Position numbers and translations under genes: made by a program
Assembly: GCA_023313575.1 (NCBI GenBank)
Contig: JAJTTP010000001.1
Location: forward strand, 2,604,001 to 2,668,000
DNA: 64,000 bases
Reading direction: 5' to 3'
DNA from: Eutypella sp. D-1
Taxonomy: Eukaryota; Ascomycota; Sordariomycetes; Xylariales; Diatrypaceae
Notes under the pieces: model-generated
Databases searched by the model: none
What the model saw: the letters and a program-made list of their open reading frames with translations, nothing else
Told to the model about the DNA's origin: nothing
Shown here: one piece after another, positions 11,564 through 21,466 of the stretch
Numbering within the stretch: the first letter of the stretch is position 1
How the letters are laid out: every line of letters starts with the position of its first letter

Positions 11564-13296
11564 TTACACCAGAGGCCAGATTACGGTCGCTGCTAAGCTA
11601 AGGCCCATCGAGACCCATCGTAGGCCGAGAGCAGTGCTGCCTGCAGTGACGACTGTGTGCGGCGGCATATTCACCCTCATAGTTGGCAACGAATCTGGAT
11701 CCGAGGCGGTCGCTGACTTTGAAATCGGCGTAGACTGCGGCGCGGTTGATTTCGACGTGATTGACTGCGATATAGTTGACTGCTGTACGGCAGACTGTGG
11801 CGTGGATGACTCTGAGGTAGTTGGCTGCGCCGTCGTCTCTTGCGTCGTCGTCTCTTGCGTCGTCGTTTCTTGCACCGTCGTTTCTTGCGCCGTCGTTTCT
11901 TGCGCCGTCGTTTCTTGCGGGGTTCGAGTTGGCGGCAAGATTGAACTCGCAGGTACGGGTGCTTCGTCACCTTTGACGTGTCGGATCTCGCCTGCCTTGA
12001 GTGGGGCTGGAGCCTCCTGGGACAGGAGACCTTGAATGGTTTCCAGAGCGCACATCTGCGGCCCTAGACCCGACGAGCCGTCATAACCACCCGTGTACCA
12101 TTTCTGCCCGCACGTCGTCCCGTTCTCACCCCCGGAGCATGCCTTAGCGGCGGCCTCGGCAGAAGTGGTAAGCAAAGGCTTTACTTGGTCGAGCTTGGAA
12201 GGCATCATCTTGATCGTGGCCCAGAGGAAGCGGGATAGGTAAGCTTTGAATGTCTTCATGTCGGCGCTACATGACCCGTAGGGCTCACAGGACGGCTCAT
12301 ACATGATATCCTTTGCCTCTGGGTGATTGGGTAGGCCGAAGTATATCTTACTGCCGTCGAGAAGCTTGGACGTACGGTCGGCCCAAGCCTGGTCTCCGTT
12401 GGTGTAGTTGTAGAGCACTGCGGCGCCGTACGTGTAAATGGCCTGTGTGTACGAGAACTGGCCATGGTTGATGGTAGCGCAATTGTCTGCGGCATCGACG
12501 CCGTCGTAGATGAACCCAGTGCTCTCGTTGAATAAGCCGACCTTCTCCGACCAGTCCCATACCTTTTGCGCCCACTCAAAGTACGTGGCGTTGCCGGTTG
12601 CGCGTGCGAGGCGGGCTGAGATTTGGAAGAAGCCGCCGTTGGAGACGGAGTTCTTGTAGTCCATCCCGTTGGGGTTGTCGGGGAAGATCTGCCAGTTGAA
12701 CCCGCCGTCACAGGTCGTCGTGTTCCACCTCACAACCATAGAATTCCATATGTTGGTCGCAAGGTCGAGCCAGGGGGGTATGTTGTCTTTTGGCTGCGGC
12801 AGGTTGCGCTCCGCGGCTTCCAGCACGGTAAAGCCCCAGAACGCTTGATCGTCATTTCCGGTGCTCCCACTATACTGCTCCGTCATATAGTCGAATTTAG
12901 GCCCAACCTGCGAAAGGAGCGCTTCCGTAACAACGGAATCGTAGCTCGGATCGCCGGTGTAGTGCGAATAATCGAGCATGGCGCCCCAAGCAGCGCCTGC
13001 ACGCCACCAGTCTGAACATCCGTAAGTCACGTACGCTAGATCAGGGGAGGCGGAGCTTACATTCATCTGGGAAGACACCGATGGTGTCCGGCGTATTTGT
13101 CACGTTCCCGGAATACAGCGACATCGTTCCGTAGGCTATTGTGCTAGCCACACTCCGAATGGATGCTACCAAACAGTTAGTGTGTCTCCGCGCCAGCGAG
13201 CATCTGGAATATCATACCTGGATCTGCAATGTTGAGATCCTTTGGCGCCACGAAAGCAGCCATAGCTGCCGCCACTGGAGACCTGTCTATGATCAT
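11564..13296 (-). CDS. GPI-anchored GH76 alpha-1,6-mannanase-like protein (Dcw1/Dfg5 family)
   Basis: Three exons (13218-13296, 13061-13165, 11564-13011) with GT-AG introns give 543 residues. The family signature is clear: ADPASIRSVASTIAYGTM, SLYSGNVTNTPDTIGVFPD, WWRAGAAWGAMLDYSHYTGD, then GNDDQAFWGF, the catalytic Asp pair of GH76. CDGGFNWQIF, NGGFFQISARLAR, FIYDGVDAADNC and the C-terminal CGQKWYTGGYDGSSGLGPQM follow. The tail is Ser/Thr-rich, including six tandem copies of a QETTA-like pentapeptide, and ends in a hydrophobic segment (about 25 residues) preceded by small residues, as in a GPI-attachment signal. In yeast Dcw1/Dfg5 are needed to link GPI proteins to wall glucan. The start is the least certain part: the first exon lacks a strong signal peptide, so the true start may lie in an unseen upstream exon. 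Confidence 0.9.
11831..11920. repeat. 15-nt coding minisatellite, six units
   Basis: Six consecutive 15-nt units of the form cgtcgtNtcttgcNc lie in the GH76 reading frame. They encode Gln-Glu-Thr-Thr-Ala/Val/Thr pentapeptides in the stalk before the GPI signal. Because the unit is a multiple of three, copy-number change would alter stalk length without breaking the frame. Confidence 0.9.
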
Positions 13297-14650
13297 GTTA
13301 TATGTGTCTTAGGAAATCGGTGATGTAGGGCCTTTAGGAAATGAATTTCGGTGATCGCTACTTCATCAAGAAGTAGCCAGGGTCGAGTTAAATGATAAAT
13401 GACTTAGGGAAAGAAAAGGCGTTGTCGTCAAGAAACGCTATCGAATGACTGGACAATAGGCCGTTGGGTACACGAGGAGGTGAACAACTGTATGGTGTGT
13501 TGAACAAGTCCTGAAGTACCAGTGAAACCAAATTGAGCAGCAGTAAAGGAAAGAGTAAAATAAGAGAAAGAAGGCATGCAATATATAATATTGCAAAGGC
13601 TGGGAAAAGAGTGTGTCTATGTCCAGCACGACGCAAAGAGAGAGAAGGGTTTTAGGTAGTAAAGGAAAATTGAACATGAGAGTTTGTTGACTCAAGATGG
13701 AATAATCAAACTATCATTTAAGTACATATATGTAAGTACGGACAGAAGCAAACATACCTACCTGTAAGGTAGCGGTTAGATAATACCTAGTATCCATGGA
13801 TGTTACTCATCCAGGCATTCACTGGTTTAGTGACCATGTGGGGGAAGGTGCAATACATGCCGGTAGACACCTACCAGCTTCATAACGCAGTGAAGCGGGA
13901 ACGCGACGAGTGCAAGCGAAGCAGTTGGTTGGCTGGGACTCTGTCCCGGGATGAACAGACCTAGACCATCGTGTATATCGAGGAGCAACCCAGAGCCACG
14001 ATGCCTAGGTGTACGGGGTAGCACCAGGACTGTTGCTAGGCTCGCCAGTGTGTACCTGCATGACCAACCTTGTGCTGCTTTATTCACTAGAGAGTCGATG
14101 ATCTCGCATCACATTAGCAATAGCGAGTCGAATCGGATGGACGATGAGGTCACGTTAAATGTTGGGTTCTAGTGGAACTCAAGACTGTGTGACGTCGACT
14201 TATCTTGAGAGTCCTGACTCCTGAGTCCCCAGCTACCAACCTTGGATATACTGAGAGTAGGTACTTACATAGCTGACATAGACAGGCCCTACGGTTCTAA
14301 TGGCGATGTGCAGTCTTTACCTACATGCCTCGGCGGCAGAACAACTGTAGTAACCCACGCAAAGCAAGTACGTTGGATGCCATCATAGAACTGAGTTCCT
14401 CCATCATATGGGCGATAATATCCGAGTGAAGCGCCCTAAGTTGCCCCCACCTGCGGCAAATAGAATTGACAAACTGGGAGGTCTGATGATTTGATTGGTT
14501 GGTTACACCCAAGTACTCGATCTCGGCATCTTTTTTCTAAAATAAAAACTGCCAGGTAGTGGAACTCAAGTGGATAGACGTTAAAGACCCTGAAACATGA
14601 AACATCGCTCCCTAGCCAGCCAGCGAAGAGACCTGTTGTAATCTGATAAT

Positions 14651-14661
14651 CAACCTTGGAA
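14651..14661 (-). repeat. Dispersed 11-mer TTCCAAGGTTG, copy 2
   Basis: Exact copy on the minus strand in the spacer left of the tRNA gene; a one-mismatch copy (ATCCAAGGTTG) lies 414 nt to the left at 14237-14247. Confidence 0.85.
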
Positions 14662-15241
14662 GTACCCAGAGCTCTTTACACCTAGGTATGGGTACATAAT
14701 AGCTAATTCTCGTTGCCGAGCGCTGCTTAATCATCGGGATCGGACTTTGAAGGCGCCGACTCGCGCTTATAACCCTGTCTACCTGGCTTTGCCTATATCC
14801 GCGCGGTTGGGTTGGCGGTTATGAAGTTCGAGGAAATTCGCTGCCGCTCTCGATGAAAATACAATGTGAGCAACTTGGCGGGTGCTTGCATCTGCGCTGA
14901 ACTTATCCTAGAGACACCCTGAATATTCCATTAAAAGCGGTATACTTTCGGGATTAACACTTTCGATACATGTATATTACTATATAAACGTAAAAAGAAA
15001 GGGACCAAAATAACATAACACCTACTTGGTAAATGCTTTATAAATGCTCCAACAACAATTTGAATTCGGTAGCGATAATGCCGATAAAGGGGGGGTTTTT
15101 TTTTTAAATAAAGGTGGGGGGGCCGTTATGCCAGGGGAATGCAAATAAGGATAGATGTCGGCCCGAACAGTACACAATCTTACAGCGCAAATTGAGAGAA
15201 GCACGCAAAACCACACCGAGAGAAGAAAATGTTTAGCAGAT

Positions 15242-15261
15242 AAAAAAAAAATCCCAAAAAA
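15242..15261 (-). terminator. Pol III T-run terminator of tRNA-Ala
   Basis: On the minus strand two T-runs (opposite 15256-15261 and 15242-15251) lie 35-55 nt past the tRNA 3' end. Runs of this kind are where RNA polymerase III stops. Confidence 0.55.
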
Positions 15262-15295
15262 GAGAGGTATAATAGGGGAATTTAACCCCTAACGT

Positions 15296-15367
15296 TGGAC
15301 TCGCGGGGAATCGAACCCCGGACCACTCCCATGCTAAGGGAGTATTATACCACTAAACCACAAGCCC
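15296..15367 (-). tRNA. tRNA-Ala (anticodon AGC), intronless
   Basis: The 72-nt minus-strand sequence folds as a cloverleaf. The acceptor stem GGGCTTG pairs with CGAGTCC and contains a G3-T70 wobble, the main identity element of tRNA-Ala. The D arm includes TGGTTTAGTGG. The anticodon stem CTCCC/GGGAG carries the loop TTAGCAT (anticodon AGC), and the T arm is CGGGG TTCGATT CCCCG. The discriminator base is A. CCA is not encoded, as expected for a nuclear gene. There is no intron. The anticodon arm closely resembles that of budding-yeast tRNA-Ala(AGC). Confidence 0.95.
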
Positions 15368-17115
15368 ATCATATCACTGAGCCAAGAGGAACAGTGTACG
15401 ATTGTTGAATAAACGTTGGCTTATTGTACCATATAATGGTGGATTCTTTTCTGTGGGGGACAGATTTTCCATGGTTAGCCCGTTGTGTGGGCTAGCCCGT
15501 CGTGTGCCCTAATAGTAAACTCGATCGGAGGGTGCCGGATCTACCCTATCAGCTGACTTCTTGGCAATATAAGAAACAGGGGTACCGCTATAAACTCTCC
15601 AACTAGACAATTATAGTGCTTACTTGCTTACCATCCTGGCCATCTGGTAGGCATATATTTGTTCATTCCAGGATCTATTCATTTTATCGCTTTGCTCTTC
15701 CGAGCATCACCTGTTGAGAACCAGTAGGTTGTTTTGTAGCTCAGTTTTCAAGAGCCCGAAGACAGCCCGACGTCTGTTCAGTTGTGCCATGGAAATTGGC
15801 CTGGCCTACCCAACATTAACACAGTAATAGAGGCATAGTTACCATCGCAAGCTATGTTCGATGATGGACTTCTACGATGGCATACCTACTTACCCAGTTT
15901 ACCACGTGGAGCCCCGTAAGTTGAACGATGATTGTCTATCGCCTTACTATGAAAGGTTAAGATTGTCTTCAGATGATGCTTATGTTTATGTAACCTGAAT
16001 ATAATTCTATATGTCTACCTGTGAGGAGTCAAGTCTATTCCTCTCGTTACGACGTGCTCTCGACGAATCTCTCCGGCTATACCAGCCATACAGCTATCCT
16101 CCATGCTTCCCGAATGAAACTGCAGGGACAATGTGGCATCCAATCGACTTATATTTAGACTGGGGCTATGTCTCTGGCCTGAACCCTAGTGTTCCTAGGC
16201 CCAGGTACGCGTGCAGATGGTCAGCCGGGAACCGGATTAAACGGACGGGCGGGTTTCCAGCTCGTCGCGCCATCCCACATCCAATCCGGCAGGTGTATAT
16301 GTGCGTGCGCCTTGCCACGCCTATGCATCTCGGCCGCGCTGTAACGTTGTGGACCAGGGCTCCATCGGAAAGGATGACCAAGCTTCTTGTTCCTGTTCGA
16401 CTGACCAGGCTGTGTGGTTCTCGGGACCGTATATGGGGACAGCTTGATATGTCGTTCCACCCCCCCCCCTCTGATAATATCACGGCGCTGCTTTCTTTCG
16501 GTAGATTTGCATTGGTGATGTCTTGCTGCTTCCATCTCCCTTATTCGTGCGGCCTCGGCTCGTATTGGAGACTCCCAACGTGCCATGGTGCGGGCGCCTC
16601 ATTAGTCCGGTGACAGCTCATCCTACACCCCCGGTCTGCTTGATTGGACGGGCGCTTTCCATTATCTCAAGACCGGCCCCCGAGCATAACTGACTACTTA
16701 TAACTAATTCAAGGGGACGTATGGGAAGCTGCCATTGGTAAACGTAAGTCCCGGAACGGATCTATTCGGCCGACCATAAACCACGTAACCATGCGAGTTG
16801 ACCAGCTTCCGCATATAGACCGGCGCCATGGAAGCAGCGCTGATGAGACACATACCTTGGCTGCCACCAAGGTCGCAGTCGCAAAATGCAGTCCCGCGCT
16901 AGCGACGGAATCCCCTATCGCGACGATGGCATTTACCGTTTTACTCTCCACCTCCCTTTCGTAGCGATGTAGACCACAGGCAGATTCCGTTGATCCCCTG
17001 CCCCTTTGGGCCTATATAAGTAGTCATCGCGGCCCTCCACGATGGTGTGCGGTTCCACGATGACTGTAGATCTATCGCTACTCCTTATCATACCTTCCCA
17101 TCTGAGTAGTTAACT
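15368..17115. other. Gene-free spacer and GH43 promoter
   Basis: The 1.7 kb between the tRNA and the GH43 gene holds no gene I can support. A 200-codon plus frame (16011-16613) shows no domain or signal peptide. A small imperfect tandem and hairpin of AGCCCGT units sits at about 15477-15505. The last 150 nt carry a TATA box and a CT-rich initiator region. Confidence 0.55.
17013..17020 (+). promoter_or_regulatory. TATA box of the GH43 gene
   Basis: TATATAAG lies 103 nt upstream of the GH43 start codon, a normal distance for a fungal TATA-dependent promoter, with a CT-rich stretch between them. Extracellular hydrolase genes are often TATA-driven and inducible; induction here is inference. Confidence 0.6.
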
Positions 17116-18301
17116 ATGAAGAGCTTTCTCCTCTTGCTGAGTGCTAGCCTCGCGGCGTGCTATCCGGCCGGCAATGATCGTCCCGTAAGCCATCCAGATC
17201 CGAAGTGCCAGGGAGATTTCCCGCCCTAGTAGATATTGCTAACGAGACCAACGATGCGCAGACGCTGGAGCTTGTCAACCTGACGCGGTCAGACTTTGGC
17301 GACGAGCTCGGGGGTCGGGCGCTGCAGGGCCCGCATATGGGGGTGGACTTCCCGGACCCGACGATCATCTGGGGTGACGGGTCATGGAAGGCCTACGCCA
17401 CGTCGTCGAACGGGAAGCAGATCCCCGTGGCTGAGTCGCCGGACGCCAAGACGTGGACCCTGACAGGCGCGGATGCGCTGCCGAACCCGGGCCCCTGGGT
17501 CGCTCAGCCCGCCGGTGGCATCTGGGCCCCCGACGTCAACAAGAACGACGACGGCGTCTACGTTATGTATTACGCGGCGCAGCGAGCGGGCGGAAAGCGG
17601 TGCATCGGAGCAGCGACGTCACGGACCGCGATCGGCCCCTTCGAACCGCTCGCCCAGCCGCTGATCTGCGATGACGCTGGTGGCGGTACTATCGACGCTG
17701 CCGGGTATGACGACGGCGTCAACCGCTGGATCATGTGGAAGGTCGACGGCAACAGTCTCGGCGGCGCTACTACATGCACTGGAGGTCCCCGTGGTCCCGA
17801 TTATAAGCCCACGCCCATCAAGCTGCAGCGCGTTGCCCGCGACGGCCTCACACTGCTCGATAGCCCCAAGACTATCCTCGACAACGAGGGCAAGAACAAT
17901 AACGGTGTGGTCGAGGGCCCGTCGATCTACAAGGTCCGAAACGACCTCTTCGTACGTCTCACCCATCTCACCTATTTATTGTACTTACTTGCTGGCCCAA
18001 CTGAACTGAAATACTGACACTGGGGTTGTAGGTCCTCTTCTACAGCGCGCACTGCTACTCGAGCGACGACTACGACATCGAGTACGCGTGGTCGAACACG
18101 ATCGACGGGGCGTACGGGGACCGGGGGATCCTGATCCGGACGGTGGACAACCGGGGCATCTACGGGCCGGGCCACATGGACATCGATCCCAACGGCTCCT
18201 TCATCGTCTTCCACGGTCGCACCGCTCCTAACCAGGGCAACGCCCCCCGCTACATGTATAGCGCTCAACTCTCCATCGACGGCAAGACCATCCGCATGTA
18301 G
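17116..18301 (+). CDS. Secreted GH43 glycoside hydrolase (arabinan/arabinoxylan type)
   Basis: Three exons (17116-17184, 17262-17951, 18032-18301) give 342 residues. Exon 1 encodes a signal peptide (MKSFLLLLSASLAACYPAG). The 77-nt first intron has a TGCTAAC branch site and ends GCGCAG; it is required because the frame otherwise meets a stop. The five-bladed propeller family is recognised from DFPDPTIIWGDGSWKAYATS (catalytic base about Asp55), GGIWAPDVNKNDDGVYVMYY, GGTIDAAGYDDGVNRWIMWK (Asp that tunes the acid) and GVVEGPSIYKV (general acid about Glu241). The end is GHMDIDPNGSFIVFHGR and RYMYSAQLSIDGKTIRM. GH43 enzymes of this small size act on alpha-arabinofuranosyl or beta-xylosyl links in plant cell walls. 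I cannot fix the exact specificity; an exo-arabinofuranosidase is plausible. There is no carbohydrate-binding module. Confidence 0.9.
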
Positions 18302-18846
18302 GGTAGACGAACGATATTCGCTCCCGGAAACGTCGCACACGCGTCACGTGTATGATCGTTCTCATGTCCCCATTCTGAAACAATTTCTCTGTATATAGCC
18401 TCCCCTTGTATATATCAGGACATAACTTTTAGATCTGTAAAAATTTCGATACTTTACACCTTCCCTTCATAGAGAAGCCTTATTGCAAGTGGGCTACCTG
18501 GTTTCAGGTGAACAAAGCAGTGTGATTGCTTTGGCACATTTCTTCTCAGGAAGCCTGAAGCAGAAGGTCATTGGATTTTCTCAGCCGTATACTTTTTTGC
18601 CCTTGCCTATGATTTATATGTCACGGGGATGGATCAGTAACCAACTAGGATGAACCATGGCCAGAAGTCAGGGGCTGTGTTACAACCCGAGATAAGTCTC
18701 AATCAATAGATGGTAGGGTGATGGGGTTTCCTCATTAACGGTGCGGCGACGTGACTCGTATGCAAACCAAACACACCCATATATTTATCTATCTATGCCC
18801 CACAACATAACGCAGAGCGGCCCAGAAAAAGCGACGTCCAGAAGAA
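18302..18846. other. Convergent spacer between the GH43 gene and eed
   Basis: These 545 nt separate two convergent stop codons and should hold both 3' UTRs. AT-rich stretches near 18395-18450 are consistent with polyadenylation signals. No gene is seen. Confidence 0.5.
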
Positions 18847-20905
18847 CTACTGTGCCGGCTTCTTGTTCTTCTCCTCCGCCGCGGGTACCGCCGCCGCCGC
18901 GGGCGTCGTCGCGGACGGACCCTTGCCCCGCTTGTCCCAGCGCTGCAGGATGATGCCGAGGTTCTTGCTGCCGACGACGACGCACCACTCGCCACTGGCG
19001 TTCCAGGCAACCTGTCGGCCGACGAAGTCCTTGATAGTCAGTTTGCTGGTCGCATGCGATTTGATCGCGTCCTCCACGCGCGTCATGTCGTACTTGGACT
19101 CCCAAGACTCCAGTGTCTCCTGCGTATAGGCGCCGTTCAGGCCTAAGGTCGCGTTGGCATCACCCAGCCCGTGCGCCTGTGCCTGTCCTTCGAGGACGAT
19201 GTCCGCGCTGCCGGTGCGTCCCGAGATGACAGAGTCCCGATCACTTCCGTCCTTAAGCTTACTCACTACGTCACCGCCAGCCCCGCCGCCGGCCTGCTTC
19301 CGATGCTTGATGGGTTGTAGCCATGAGGGACGGTGGAGAGGCAGCGTCGTGTCGCGCTCACTGTCCTTGATTTCACTCATAAAATCGTGATACCCGATCA
19401 GCCGGGCGAGGTCCCAGAAGTAGATCTCCGAGTGCGCATTGCCAAAGGCGAGGACAGGGTTCTTGTCCTTCTGGTGGAACAACTTGAACCTGAGATAGAA
19501 CTGGTGCCCGCAGCCCGGGGTGTGGAACTGTAGCAGCCGGGAGTATTGCGAACTTGATGATGGCGCGAACGCCGAACGCGTTAGGCGCTCCGTATCACTG
19601 GTGGTAGGTGCGCTTGAGGGCTCGGGTATTGGGTCTAACGATGAGAACCCCTCGATGCGCCAGAGTACGATAATATCCTCGTGACAAGCTCTCGATAGCA
19701 CAAGATCCCCAAAGAAAGCAACACTGGATACTTACGTAAGTATAGTTTAGATAGAGTGCTGAGATGGCTGTGTACGTACCAGTCAACGATACCACTATGC
19801 ACTTCAGACGTGAAGAAGTGGGGATAATGGACAACGACAGGCGGTGGAGGGTTCTTATCAGTCGGTCTCGTTGAGAGATCTGGTAATGTCCACTAGGATT
19901 TGTGAGTAGGGTCCTTCTAATAGAGGCTGAATCGCTTACCAGACAGACCACATTATCATGTCCTGCTGAGAGGACGTACCGGCCATTGTCGTGGAAAGCC
20001 TAGACTCAATCAATATTAGATCTTGGATATGGGCCACGAAGCAGACATACCACCGTAAGCAAGTGTGATGAATGTCCCTCCCCGGCGAGAAGGGCTATGC
20101 AAGGCTGTTTCGAGTCTTTCGGATCTAGACTCCATATCCTGACGGTGGTATCATCCGAGGCGGATGCGATGTGCAGGAAGTTAGTTGGGCAAGTCGCAAG
20201 GTCATTGATTTCCTGCATCATGTAAGTCGTCGACCCTGGCTAGGATTCCCATCATGACTTACTCCTCCGTGGCCAGCCAGTACCTAAGCTTCATTAGCCG
20301 ATTCCATACTCTCAGAATACCAGCACATTCCTAACCTTGACGAGCTTCCCTTCAATGACATCGTAAACCTTGACTTTGGCATCTCTACCAGCTAGGCACA
20401 AGTAGGGGACTTCGGTTTCGGGATCCTTGGTCCAGGTGCAACTACAATTCATGGCTTCTTCCTACTCAGGCATCAGTGGGTAGGCATGACGAGGTGGTAT
20501 TGGGAAGTGACTTACATCGTCATCCCGGAAGAGGCGAACGAGTTCATAAGGCGGGCTGGTATTGCTGTATAGTCGGTAGATAATTACCTTGGCAGAGAAA
20601 TTAGATGAGGGGGTTTCTAGTTCTAAGGTGTTCCGACTAAACCTACATGTCTCTTGCTAACGGCAGCGAAGATAGGGTCGTGCGAGTCGTCCCCATAAGG
20701 ATAGAACTTGACATCGAAGAATTCGGTGTCTTGATCGTCGGGGGAGAGGTTCTGATAGTCATCCTGTGCCGGAAGCATCAGCATACTGCCACAAGCCAGG
20801 AAAATTGAAGACATGTTGCTTCTACGCTTCTCTCCTCACCTCAAATGCAATGGATGCTTTCAGACGGGGAAGGTCCCATTCATCACTATTGATCGTCGGC
20901 GCCAT
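18847..20905 (-). CDS. eed: Polycomb repressive complex 2 subunit EED (WD40)
   Basis: Nine exons, all with GT-AG introns (20840-20905, 20647-20763, 20516-20587, 20336-20461, 20263-20283, 20051-20212, 19940-19999, 19780-19892, 18847-19723), join without a frame break to 537 residues. The WD40 propeller includes CLAGRDAKVKVYDVIEGKLV, FLHIASASDDTTVRIWSLDP and YVLSAGHDNVVCLWTLPDL. The EED-specific segment reads HSGIVDCVAFFGDLVLSRAC, HEDIIVLWRIEGFSS and LLQFHTPGCGHQFYLRFKLF, then VLAFGNAHSEIYFWDLARL. EED binds trimethylated H3K27 and activates the methyltransferase, so this gene implies H3K27me3-based silencing. A Gly/Ala/Ser-rich insert of about 90 residues lies before the last blade, and a Lys/Glu/Ala-rich tail follows it. 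One exon is only 21 nt. Cys in VDCV, encoded across an exon junction, matches animal EED. Confidence 0.93.
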
Positions 20906-21448
20906 TGCGTGAACAGATCACACATAGTCTAGACGGCGCTCATCCGATGACCCTATATGCTGATGTTTTCCTGTTGGTATTGGAAATGCTCAAAGTCAAG
21001 AGAGGGTTTATCACCGCGTATCACCGCGTAAGATCGCTTCTATTCAGCGAGGGAGCCCAAGGCAGTAAATAGATACTGATCACTGAGGCGTCCGTTTTGA
21101 GGGATGGATATATGGAGTATTATCACCATGGGACTGGGGAGGTTATCATGCGCGTGCTGTAGCCCCTTCCCCTAGTGAACCTTAGCATCAGAGAGTCGCG
21201 TCGCTGTGATACTACCCAGGTAGGTCTGCAGTCAGCTGGGTATTAGTATGTCGTCCTCTAACTATTTTATCACAAGTATGGCGTGACAGTGATAGGCAGC
21301 CTCTTGAGTTACTGTGACTACCAGATTATTCTCTTTAGGATACCTGTTGATTAAACACTTATGCGTTTGACGTTCAGTATGCGAGTATGCGGGTCCACGG
21401 GATACGCGTTGCGTGCCAGTAACTGTTGAAGGGTCGAACTTCTAATAA

Positions 21449-21466
21449 CAAGCCACATGTGGCTTG
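21449..21466. repeat. 18-bp perfect palindrome CAAGCCACATGTGGCTTG
   Basis: The sequence equals its own reverse complement over 18 bases with no spacer. It stands in non-coding AT-rich DNA. The centre, CACATGTG, contains an E-box (CANNTG). Confidence 0.85.

Larger units (their letters stand above)
13297..15295. other. Gene-free spacer, 2 kb
   Basis: No supported gene. The part next to the GH76 start (13388-13695) is pyrimidine-rich on the minus strand and may be a 5' leader. It includes a hydrophobic-looking minus frame (13388-13636) that could contribute a missing signal peptide only if spliced. The spacer holds a TTCCAAGGTTG copy on the minus strand (14651-14661), a near-copy at 14237-14247, and A/T runs near 15100-15111 and 15242-15261. 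Confidence 0.5.

Noticed and set aside
11634..12035. 133-codon plus frame rich in Val/Cys/Asp repeats
   Set aside because: Antisense of the QETTA minisatellite in the GH76 gene.
13388..13636. Hydrophobic minus frame that looks like membrane helices
   Set aside because: Its hydrophobicity comes from a T/C-rich strand (Leu, Phe, Ser codons); more likely a pyrimidine-rich leader of the GH76 gene.
16011..16613. 200-codon plus-strand frame upstream of the GH43 gene
   Set aside because: No domain, no signal peptide, mixed Arg/Pro/Ser composition, and an overlapping antisense frame of similar quality.
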